Origin: Ignavibacteria bacterium
Lineage (GTDB): Bacteria; Bacteroidota; Ignavibacteria; Kapaibacteriales; Kapaibacteriaceae
Assembly: GCA_013204605.1 (NCBI GenBank)
Contig: JABMNI010000041.1
Span: 1-64,000 of the forward strand
Direction of reading: 5' to 3'
Length of the DNA stretch: 64,000 nucleotides
Below, in pieces: positions 29,271 through 37,726 of the stretch. Position numbers and translations under genes: made by a program. Within the stretch, counting starts at the first letter, position 1. Each line of letters opens with the position of its first letter. Below the pieces are notes generated by a model. That model searched no databases, was not told the DNA's origin, and saw nothing but the letters and a program-made list of their open reading frames with translations.

Positions 29271-30856
29271 TGATAGGATTTGGATCGTATCGAATCAACA
29301 CCACAAACGCCCAGCACGAACAAGCGCTCAAACTCGCACTTGCCAACGGCATAACGCTCATTGATACCAGCACCAATTATGGTAACGGACAAAGCGAACA
29401 ACTTATCGGGCGAGTTATAAACGCGAGAAATTCTGATGCGGGAAATTCTAACGCTGATAATTCTAACGCGAACATTTCTAACACGGAAAATTCTTACGCG
29501 GAAAATTCAGCGGTGCAAGTAGTTACTAAGGTGGGATATATTCAGGGCGACCTCCATGATTTTGCGCTAGCGCACGAGGCCATGGGCAACCCCTTTCAGG
29601 ACGTGGTGAAACTCTCCGACGGGCTCTGGCACTGCATTCACCCAGATTTTCTCGAGGCAGTTCTCGAGCAATCTTTTGCCCGACTTCAAACCCCGCACGT
29701 CCACGCCGTGTTGTTGCACAACCCTGAATATTTTTTGCAACTGGCGTTCAAAGAATCCAAGGATGTCGATGAATCCCGCACCGAAATGTACCGTCGCATC
29801 GCTCTTGCTTTCGAGTATCTGGAAAGTTTAGTTGTTAAGGGGCTTATCAGTGCGTATGGAATTTCGTCAAACACGTTCGTTGCCGATGCTCAAGCGTACG
29901 ATCATGTAAGTCTTGAGAAGTGCATTGAAATTGCACGTGCTATTGCAGAGACAAGTTCAAGTGATAGCGTGAGCTCAAACTCAAGCGAGAGTGCTGGGCT
30001 GGTTTCGAATAATAGCACAGCTGTTGGCGTGCAAAATACTTCCAGCTCGGTACATAATTTCAAGTACGCGCAATTCCCTTTCAATTTGTTGGAGAACGAC
30101 GCCGTGCTTTGCAAGAACCAATCCGACGGTACGATGTCTACATTGGATGTAGCTCGCGCCAACAACATGTTTGTCATGGGAAACCGACCTCTCAATGCAT
30201 TTGTCGATGGTGAGTTGATTCGCCTTGCAACACACGTGCTGCCGGGTCAGGAGAACATCGCCGACCTCAGCGATTTCGCACAAGAAATCGAAACCACAAT
30301 TCACGCACTCGAGCTTGTTGAGCACGAAGTCACACAAGATGTAATTCGAAATGCGAATGTAGATGCAGAGGAGCAACCAAAGGTTCACGAAGCCTTCCGA
30401 ATTGCCAGCGCCTTGTGTTCTGCGTGGAACACTTTTCAGGGCAAAATGCACTGGGAGGATGTTCGCCGCGCACATCTCGACACGCGCCTGCAGACCGTTA
30501 CAGAATACGTAGATCGAATGTCAGATCCGGCAAGCTTGTTATCCTACATCGAAAGTATTTCTGCCTTACTCGACCAACTCTCGCTTCTGTATACGGCAGA
30601 TGAAAATGAATCGCTCGATTCAATGCGCGAACGTCTAACGGAAATTTTTTCGCTGCCTTCAACCACGCCCCTTCAACACATTGCCATTCATGCTGTTAAT
30701 CACACGCAAGGTGTCGGCGCTGTCCTAGTTGGAATGCGCACCCCGCAATACGTACGCGATGTCCTGCAGTGCGCTCAGCTGCCACCATCAACTTACGATG
30801 AACAAACGTGGGAGAAAGTACGAGAAGCGTTGGTGGAACTGTCGGCGGAAGAGTGA
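29270..30856 (+). CDS. Aldo/keto reductase-like protein with NSNA-repeat insertion
   Basis: MIGFGSYRINTTNAQHEQALKLALANGITLIDTSTNYGNGQSEQLIG; 15-bp repeats at ~29424-29510. Confidence 0.85.
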   Translation: MIGFGSYRINTTNAQHEQALKLALANGITLIDTSTNYGNGQSEQLIGRVINARNSDAGNSNADNSNANISNTENSYAENSAVQVVTKVGYIQGDLHDFALAHEAMGNPFQDVVKLSDGLWHCIHPDFLEAVLEQSFARLQTPHVHAVLLHNPEYFLQLAFKESKDVDESRTEMYRRIALAFEYLESLVVKGLISAYGISSNTFVADAQAYDHVSLEKCIEIARAIAETSSSDSVSSNSSESAGLVSNNSTAVGVQNTSSSVHNFKYAQFPFNLLENDAVLCKNQSDGTMSTLDVARANNMFVMGNRPLNAFVDGELIRLATHVLPGQENIADLSDFAQEIETTIHALELVEHEVTQDVIRNANVDAEEQPKVHEAFRIASALCSAWNTFQGKMHWEDVRRAHLDTRLQTVTEYVDRMSDPASLLSYIESISALLDQLSLLYTADENESLDSMRERLTEIFSLPSTTPLQHIAIHAVNHTQGVGAVLVGMRTPQYVRDVLQCAQLPPSTYDEQTWEKVREALVELSAEE

Positions 30857-30984
30857 TGCCGGGTAACTATCCATCCCAACAAGCACCAGGCTCTTCGTAA
30901 ATTTGCATTGGGATTTTTGCATTGGCATTATGAATTGGCATTGATGATTGGCATTCTCAGATTTACACATTTCCACATTTACAC

Positions 30985-31632
30985 ATGATCCTCGCTCCGT
31001 CTTTACTCGCCGCCGATTTCGGCCACCTATCCAGTCAAATCGCCGAGTGCGAAGCAGCCGGAGCAGACATTCTGCATATCGACGTCATGGACGGACACTT
31101 TGTCCCGCCCATCTCGTTCGGCGTCAGCCTCATGCCGGCAATTCGCGCCGCAACCACATTGCCCCTTGACGTACACCTCATGGTCACCAACCCCGACCAC
31201 CACATCCCGCAATTTGCCGACGCCGGAGCCAACTGGATTTCCGTTCACGCCGAAGTATGCCCGCACCTCCACCGCACGCTCCAATCCATCCGCCAACGCG
31301 GATGTCGCGCCGGTATCGTGCTCAACCCCGCCACTCCCCTCACCTACGCTACCGAAGCCGCCGAACACGCCGACTTCATCCTCCTCATGAGCGTCAACCC
31401 CGGCTATGGCGGCCAAGCCTTCATCCCCTCGTTCTTCGAACGCTGCAGTTCTTTGCGTGAGAGTCTAAATGAAAAGGGGCTTTCCCACATCCAAATAGAA
31501 GTCGACGGCGGCGTAAACGCCTCCAACATCAAAGCCGTGTGCGATGCCGGAGCCGAAATAATCGTCAGCGGAAGCGGAGTGTTTAAAGGGGATATTGCGC
31601 AGAACATCTTACAGATTCGGGCAAATGTGTAA
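30985..31632 (+). CDS. rpe: Ribulose-phosphate 3-epimerase
   Basis: MILAPSLLAADFGHL, HIDVMDGHFVPPISFG, VNPGYGGQ. Confidence 0.97.
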   Translation: MILAPSLLAADFGHLSSQIAECEAAGADILHIDVMDGHFVPPISFGVSLMPAIRAATTLPLDVHLMVTNPDHHIPQFADAGANWISVHAEVCPHLHRTLQSIRQRGCRAGIVLNPATPLTYATEAAEHADFILLMSVNPGYGGQAFIPSFFERCSSLRESLNEKGLSHIQIEVDGGVNASNIKAVCDAGAEIIVSGSGVFKGDIAQNILQIRANV

Positions 31633-31661
31633 ATGTGGAAATCTGAGAATGCCAATGGCAA

Positions 31662-32039
31662 ATGCAAATGTGGAAATGCGTAAATCTGAGAATGACAATG
31701 ATAATTAGTCTTGAGGTCATTTGTTACCTACTGTTGTTGCTAGCATCGTTTGAATTGCTACCTAATATTGGCATTGAGCGGCACACCGTTGTTGCGATTA
31801 TCATGTCTGTGATTACGCTGTACTCATGGAATCGGCGATCAGTAATTCCCGCATTCAAAATGGTGAGCTTGGGCAGTTTGATATCCATGCTGGCGCTTGG
31901 ACTCATACCTTTGATGAGTTCAGTTTCCATTCCCATTTTTGTTTTTCTTTGTGTTGATGGTTTTGTGCTTGTAGTGTTCTTGGTGACGGTTGCAACAGAC
32001 ATTACAACAATGGTCGGCAGTAAGCCACTGGCCGAATAG
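31662..32039 (+). CDS. Small multi-TM membrane protein
   Basis: Hydrophobic helices (SLEVICYLLLLLASFELL, VFLCVDGFVLVVFLVTVA). Confidence 0.5.
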   Translation: MQMWKCVNLRMTMIISLEVICYLLLLLASFELLPNIGIERHTVVAIIMSVITLYSWNRRSVIPAFKMVSLGSLISMLALGLIPLMSSVSIPIFVFLCVDGFVLVVFLVTVATDITTMVGSKPLAE

Positions 32040-32080
32040 GATGCTTTAGCCGGCTGGGTAAGTCCTGCATGGACGACACA

Positions 32081-32212
32081 TTAATTCCGGTAGAACACTT
32101 TGCGCTCAACGTGCCCATCTTGCAAGCGGATGGTGGCGGCGTAGATGCCCTTCGGAGACTCGAGGGAGTTGTCGAGAATTACTTTACACTGTGTGCCATC
32201 ACATCTTGATTG
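32081..32212 (-). pseudogene. Orphan T9SS C-terminal sorting-domain remnant
   Basis: Manual minus-strand translation CKVILDNSLESPKGIYAATIRLQDGHVERKVFYRN*, preceded by TGA; too short for the ORF track. Confidence 0.55.
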
Positions 32213-32368
32213 TCACATTTTAGCCTCCTTCCAGCACTTATTCAGCGTATTAGCAAACACTTTAGGATTACAACGGCAGACTCCGGCAGAACGGCACTTG
32301 CGTTTCAGTCAAATTGACGGTGATATTTCTACTTACACTTACTGTTATCTATTTTTCCTATATTTGTT

Positions 32369-32707
32369 TTGAATATAACGTTTGATAACAACAAACTAGC
32401 ACGACTGGCCAACAACTTCAATAGATGTCAGAAGGAGATGGGTGCCTTTCGCGCAAAGCTCTTTCACAGACGCCTGGGCGATTTGTTGAACGCTGAAACG
32501 CTGGAAGATGTTCGATATCTCCCGGGCAAATACCACGAGTTGATTGGTGATAGAAAGGGTCAATGGGCTTGCGATCTCGATCAACCTTATAGAATGATTT
32601 TTGTACCTCACGAGAAGCCCGTTCCTACTAACCAGCATGGAGTTTCCGAATGGAATCAAATCAGGGGTGTGATAATCTTGGAGATTGCTGACTATCATGG
32701 CAAATAG
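32369..32707 (+). CDS. RelE/HigB-type toxin
   Basis: LGDLLNAETLEDVRYLPGKYHELIGDRKGQWACDLDQPYRMIF. Confidence 0.85.
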   Translation: MNITFDNNKLARLANNFNRCQKEMGAFRAKLFHRRLGDLLNAETLEDVRYLPGKYHELIGDRKGQWACDLDQPYRMIFVPHEKPVPTNQHGVSEWNQIRGVIILEIADYHGK

Positions 32708-33820
32708 TTGCTAATGGAAACGAATAATATGACAACGAAAGAGCACACATATAAACCACAAATAGCATTCCATCCGGGTGAAACCTTGCGGGAAAAACTG
32801 GACGAGATGAACATGGGACCCAAGGAGTTTGCTGTGCGCACTGGCAAGCCAGAAAAGACCGTGATTGCCATTTTGAATACCACGAGTAGCGTTACTCCCG
32901 AAATGGCAGTCAGATTTGAACATGTGTTGAAAATCCCCGCACATTTTTGGCTGAACATGCAACGCCACTATGATGAGTATGTAGCTCGTGAACGCCACAC
33001 CGCAACGCTGAAAGAGCAGTCCAATTGGGCAAGGGGCTTTCCCATTGCTGACATGGTAAAGAAAGGCTGGATTCCTGAGCGAACCACAATTTCTGAAAAG
33101 ACGCAAGAGCTACTGTCCTTCTTCAGCGTGAGCAACCACGAAGCCTGGGCGAACTACTATCTCAATCAAGAGTTGAAAGTAGCTTTTCGAATCTCGCTTG
33201 AACACGTGAAGGAGCCTCATGCAGTTTCGGCCTGGTTGCGCAAAGGCGAACTTCAGGCCGCGAACGTGAAGGTTGTTCCATACAATGAGCAGAAATTCAA
33301 ATCTCTGCTGCCGAAGATGAAGTCAATCATGTCCTCACCGCCAAACAACTTTTTTAAACAATTGCAGAGTCTGTGCCTGCAGGCAGGTGTAATCGTGGTC
33401 CACACACCGTGTATTAAAAACGCGCCTATCAACGGCTGCACTCGTTGGTTGAACCATGCACCCCTCATTCAACTTTCAGGAAGAAATAGTAGGAACGACA
33501 TCTTTTGGTTCACGTTCTTCCATGAGGCCGGACACATTTTGTTGCATGGCAAAAAGGACATATTTCTGGAGGATCTCGAGTACTCTGAGTGTGATGCTCA
33601 AAAGGAATATGAAGCTGATGAGTTTGCGAAGCGGTGGACGCTTACTACCGAGCAGGAATCCGAAGTTTTACTCCACATGCCCTTAACAGAAAAGGACGTA
33701 ATTGGATTTGCGAAAAAGTTCAAAACTCATCCAGCTATCATCGTAGGTAGACTTCAACGCAGTGGACACGTTCGCCGGTCGTTTGGTGCAAAGTTCTTTG
33801 TGCACGTGGAACTGGAGTAA
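32708..33820 (+). CDS. HigA-type HTH antitoxin fused to ImmA/IrrE-like metallopeptidase domain
   Basis: HPGETLREKLDEMNMGPKEFAVRTGKPEKTV (HTH); FFHEAGHILLH...EYEADEFA (zincin motif). Confidence 0.85.
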   Translation: MLMETNNMTTKEHTYKPQIAFHPGETLREKLDEMNMGPKEFAVRTGKPEKTVIAILNTTSSVTPEMAVRFEHVLKIPAHFWLNMQRHYDEYVARERHTATLKEQSNWARGFPIADMVKKGWIPERTTISEKTQELLSFFSVSNHEAWANYYLNQELKVAFRISLEHVKEPHAVSAWLRKGELQAANVKVVPYNEQKFKSLLPKMKSIMSSPPNNFFKQLQSLCLQAGVIVVHTPCIKNAPINGCTRWLNHAPLIQLSGRNSRNDIFWFTFFHEAGHILLHGKKDIFLEDLEYSECDAQKEYEADEFAKRWTLTTEQESEVLLHMPLTEKDVIGFAKKFKTHPAIIVGRLQRSGHVRRSFGAKFFVHVELE

Positions 33821-33846
33821 CCGTTGGGCGAAAGCTGAAAGCCGCG

Positions 33847-35067
33847 TTAATCGCCCTTCAACCTTGCATGACTGAGTTTTGCGAGTGTGAACACCAAAGT
33901 TAGAACTACCAGCGCCACCATGCCCCCTACAAAGAAGTATGAGTCTGGGTACCATCGCTGGATGGCACCGGCCAGTGGATAGGAGAAGGCCCACCATAGA
34001 TGCGACCAAGCAAAGTGGGCTCCGTATACTCTGCCTTGGATGGGCTTGGGAATGTGCAGTGCGATTAGTGTTTGCATGCTGACGTTTACTAAACTCTGTG
34101 CGGCTCCCGCTACAAACCAGGCTACCATCAGTATGGGCAACGTGAAAAGATTGGCAGGGATAATTACAAGAGAAACTAGTGTAGCGCCTGCAATGATTAT
34201 GGGAACTAGGTTGGTGCCATGGCGTAGCGATCCAAGCCAAAAGGCGGCCATTGTAGCGCCAATGCCGAGGGCCGACATTACCCAGCCGTATTGCGCCACT
34301 TGCAAATGCAAACTTCCTTGCACGTACCCTACCGTGCCCACAAGTATTAACGCGCCTGCTACGGATGCCCCAAGCTGCATGAATAGTGGAAATCGTAACT
34401 GCGTTTCTCCAAACAACAGTCGGGTTCCTGTTTTGATGTCAGACCAGTTACTTTGCTTTTTACTCTTCGAATCTGGTGATGCAAGTAGGGGGCCAGGCAG
34501 AGCAACAATTACTATTGCCGCAATGAAAAATGTGGCAGCATCGATAAAAAAGATTTGACGTAATCCGATGAACGCGGCCAAGGAGCCAGCAATGCCAGGT
34601 CCGAGGACGCCAAGTAATTGGTACGTAGATGCCGAGAGCGAAATTGCACGACCGTACATTATCTCGTCAGAAAAAACCAACGGTACCGTAGCGTTATACG
34701 TGGGCGTGAAGAATGCGTTGAATACGTTTAGCCCGAACATCAAAACATACAGTTGCCATACTTCAGTCACAAATGGAAACATGCAAACAATTGCCAATCG
34801 AACGAAGTGCGTGGTGGCGAGTATGTACTTCCTGTCAAATCTATCAGCCAACACTCCGGCATACGGAGCCACAAAAACAAAGGCTGCTACACGTAGTGTT
34901 AGAGCGATTGAAAGTATCTCTGCAGAATTCGATGGTGACAATTCGAATGCCAATAAGGCTAAACCAAGCCACGTTATTGCATCACCAAACAAGCTTACTG
35001 ACTGCGCAAAATACAGTTGCGCAAAAACCTTGTTCGATAAACTGCGAAAGACTTCGGGTAGCTTCAT
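33847..35067 (-). CDS. MFS transporter
   Basis: SVSLFGDAITWLGLALLAFEL; PYAGVLADRFDRKYIL; ~10-12 TM. Confidence 0.88.
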   Translation of the reverse strand: MKLPEVFRSLSNKVFAQLYFAQSVSLFGDAITWLGLALLAFELSPSNSAEILSIALTLRVAAFVFVAPYAGVLADRFDRKYILATTHFVRLAIVCMFPFVTEVWQLYVLMFGLNVFNAFFTPTYNATVPLVFSDEIMYGRAISLSASTYQLLGVLGPGIAGSLAAFIGLRQIFFIDAATFFIAAIVIVALPGPLLASPDSKSKKQSNWSDIKTGTRLLFGETQLRFPLFMQLGASVAGALILVGTVGYVQGSLHLQVAQYGWVMSALGIGATMAAFWLGSLRHGTNLVPIIIAGATLVSLVIIPANLFTLPILMVAWFVAGAAQSLVNVSMQTLIALHIPKPIQGRVYGAHFAWSHLWWAFSYPLAGAIQRWYPDSYFFVGGMVALVVLTLVFTLAKLSHARLKGD

Positions 35068-35082
35068 GTGCTCAATAGCCCC

Positions 35083-36351
35083 CTACACAGTTAGTGCGCC
35101 GATAGGTACAACGGAGATACCGTCGGTGGTTTGATAGTGATGACCAGTTCCAGTTAAAACAATCAGGGCCTTGGGTTCGCCTTTTTTTTCAAGATTGATT
35201 TTATCTCTGAATTTTATCAACGAACTGCTTGCTTCAACAACTCTGTCTGGACTCAACTTAATCTCGATAGCTATCCAATCACCGTTTCGTTTCTCCACAA
35301 TTGCATCAACTTCCAGGTTGTCGCTATCGCGGTAATAGGAAACCGTTGCGTCGTGTAATTGTGCATACACGAACAAGTCTCGCATTACTAAGTTTTCAAA
35401 CAACTGACCCAGAAATGAAGTATCTCGGCGCAACAAATATTCGTTTGTATCAGCCGCAGCAGTTGCAATTGATGGGTCGGCAAAATAGGACCGACGCGTT
35501 GTGCGCAGTCGCACCTTGGAACGAAGATGAGTGTTCCAAGCTGGCACCATGGAAATCAGCATCGATCTTTCCAATGCATCGATGTACGAGCTGACAGTTA
35601 TCTCTGATACTCCTGCTCGATCACCCACGCTTCCCACATCGTTTGCTATGGTTGCTATGTTCATAGCTGCTCCAACACCTCGTGACATCGACTGCAAAAC
35701 CGATCGAATTTTGTTTGGATCTCGAGACTTTGTTGTAGTTCCAATTTGTGCCACATCAATGCGAATCGACTCTTCAACGTAGTCTCTGATTGCGTGTCTG
35801 GCCTGCGAAGACGTTAACCCAATATGACTAGGCCATCCTCCTGTTAACACATGCTCGATGATATCGCCAAACTCCAATGCGCTAGTTCCCAATTCAACCG
35901 GAATACCATTCAACAAGTCACCAAAAGATACCGCATTGGTTGAAAGCCCTAACTCAAACAGCGTCAACGGCCACATTCGCAGTCGGCTAAATCTCCCAGC
36001 ACCTGAATGTCGTGTACTGTCTTTAGGCGGTCGTGCCGATCCCGTGAGAATAAACTGTCCCTTCATTCCACGGTCATCCACGGCCCTTCTAACCACGTTC
36101 CATATCTCCGGATACTCTTGCCACTCATCAATTAGGCGCGGTGTAGCTCCCTCAACTGCTAACCTAGCCACAAGTTCTCCTCCCGTATTTTTTGCCTTTT
36201 CTGTGTCAGCTCGAATTTCGCTTGCCGCAAACCTTCGCGCGGTAACGGTTTTGCCACATGCCTTTGGACCCTCCAATACTATCGCCCCAGCGTAGGTTAG
36301 CCGGAACTCAATCATCTGATCCACTATTCTCTTATGATAATTCTTGTTCAT
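35083..36351 (-). CDS. P-loop ATPase, AAA_14/DUF4143 family
   Basis: GAIVLEGPKACGKTVTARRFAAS, PRLIDEWQEYPEIWNVVRRAVDD, FILTGSARPP; C-terminal nuclease-like VDAIVEKRNGDWIAIEIKL. Confidence 0.9.
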   Translation of the reverse strand: MNKNYHKRIVDQMIEFRLTYAGAIVLEGPKACGKTVTARRFAASEIRADTEKAKNTGGELVARLAVEGATPRLIDEWQEYPEIWNVVRRAVDDRGMKGQFILTGSARPPKDSTRHSGAGRFSRLRMWPLTLFELGLSTNAVSFGDLLNGIPVELGTSALEFGDIIEHVLTGGWPSHIGLTSSQARHAIRDYVEESIRIDVAQIGTTTKSRDPNKIRSVLQSMSRGVGAAMNIATIANDVGSVGDRAGVSEITVSSYIDALERSMLISMVPAWNTHLRSKVRLRTTRRSYFADPSIATAAADTNEYLLRRDTSFLGQLFENLVMRDLFVYAQLHDATVSYYRDSDNLEVDAIVEKRNGDWIAIEIKLSPDRVVEASSSLIKFRDKINLEKKGEPKALIVLTGTGHHYQTTDGISVVPIGALTV

Positions 36352-36381
36352 CTGAATACAAACATACACAAACTGCGATCA

Positions 36382-36443
36382 ATACTATAGGATTTGCGGA
36401 ACTTATACTATAGGATTTGCAGTGTTTATACTATAGGATTTGC
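36382..36443. promoter_or_regulatory. Three exact 16-bp repeats (atactataggatttgc) at 23-bp spacing upstream of the DUF4143 ATPase
   Basis: Copies at 36382-36397, 36405-36420, 36428-36443. Confidence 0.9.
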
Positions 36444-36557
36444 AGAATTCTCAATATTTGGCTCTGATCACAAATTATCTGCATAACACTCTACAAAATC
36501 TGAGTCGACGTGGGGTTAGGTTCACCGAATCTTGGGGTGCACTACGTTCCACAAATC

Positions 36558-36701
36558 TTAACCGCTCATCGTGCAGTAACTAATGTTCTCTAAAAGATGA
36601 AGTGCTTTTTGTGAATTGGGGACTACAAGTCCGCGAGTATTAAGTAGTTCTAGTTGGTCAACCAGACTTAGTGAAGGCTTACAGTACTTCTTCTTAATCA
36701 T
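36558..36701 (-). pseudogene. Abi_2 (AbiD/F-like abortive infection) N-terminal remnant
   Basis: Manual translation MIKKKYCKPSLSLVDQLELLNTRGLVVPNSQKALHLLENISYCTMSG*, resembling the Abi_2 N-terminal pattern KPxLSxxxQxxLLxxRGLxxxxxxxAxxxLxxIxYYRLSGY, with the stop at the expected Tyr. Confidence 0.6.
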
Positions 36702-36796
36702 TGCTTTTAAGCAAAATGATTAGCGGAAAAGAAAAAGCTCACCCTGAGCGCGCTGTTCTATGGGAAGCGAGTTGAGCATGTTGGTTCAACTATACG

Positions 36797-37726
36797 TTAA
36801 AACTCACTCTGGTCACGTAATATCCGCTTCATTTCTTCGATCGTATGCCTCGGCAGATGTTTCCTAACCACATCCAAAAGCGCCAACGACAAATTCACAA
36901 ACTGTTCGCGCTGCTCGAGTGGAATCACTGCGAGCTGTTTCTTCACGGCATCCACATCGCCCCTTACCAACGGACCAGTCACATCGAAATCTTGATCCTG
37001 TTCGATGCTGACTTGAGCATTGTGAAGCGTGCGCTGCATGATAGGTATAAGGAACGTCTCGACTGGAATGCCGGCCGTGTTTGCAAGATTGCGCGCAAGG
37101 TGATAGGCTGCGTACGTGAAATTAGAGGCGGCCACGGCGACGGCGTGATAAACTAATTTGTCGGAATCGTTTTGCAGTTTCAATTGAAAAGGGCTTCCCG
37201 AGAGCATTCCAATAAAGTGTGAGGCGCGCGAATAATTTACGTCGGCGCAATGCACGCCCCATCCAATTCCAATCAGTGCATTTGGATGCGAGTTGTTGAA
37301 GGTTTGAAATGGATGCGCAGCTACGCAAATGGCGCCATGCTCACCGCACGGCTGCAAGACAGAATACGGCAGCGAACCGTTTACATGCATAACCATTACG
37401 CCTCGCAGCGTACTGGTTTTTGCGTCGGCAATTTGGCGGACAACTCTCTCGAGCACGTTGTCTTTTACAGCGATAATAATTGTCGTGCGTTGTGCGATAT
37501 CCCCAACATCTTCAACGCTACGATCACCAACACTCTCACCAACACCCGCACCAACACTCGCACCAACACTCGCACCAACACTCGCACCAACACTCGCATC
37601 GTGTGTCAACCAATCTGCAAAATCATTTTTGTTCAGGCCAATAACATCCAAACTGTTCAGTTTGCAATAAGAAAATATTGCACCACCAACCCGACCAATC
37701 CCGACAATTATTATGCGAGGTTTCAT
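36797..37726 (-). CDS. Rossmann-like/DUF2520 protein with SVGA tandem-repeat insertion
   Basis: IIIVGIGRVGGAIFSYCK; C-terminal HAVAVAASNFTYAAYHLA; 12-bp repeats at ~37526-37596. Confidence 0.8.
   Translation of the reverse strand: MKPRIIIVGIGRVGGAIFSYCKLNSLDVIGLNKNDFADWLTHDASVGASVGASVGASVGAGVGESVGDRSVEDVGDIAQRTTIIIAVKDNVLERVVRQIADAKTSTLRGVMVMHVNGSLPYSVLQPCGEHGAICVAAHPFQTFNNSHPNALIGIGWGVHCADVNYSRASHFIGMLSGSPFQLKLQNDSDKLVYHAVAVAASNFTYAAYHLARNLANTAGIPVETFLIPIMQRTLHNAQVSIEQDQDFDVTGPLVRGDVDAVKKQLAVIPLEQREQFVNLSLALLDVVRKHLPRHTIEEMKRILRDQSEF

Noticed and set aside
34568-35134. 188-aa plus-strand ORF antisense to the MFS transporter
   Set aside because: Shadow ORF; the transporter on the other strand has clear TM segments and MFS motifs.
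36382-36443. Possible mini-CRISPR (regularly spaced exact repeats)
   Set aside because: Only three 16-bp repeats with 7-bp spacers and no cas genes; geometry fits operator/iteron sites, not CRISPR.
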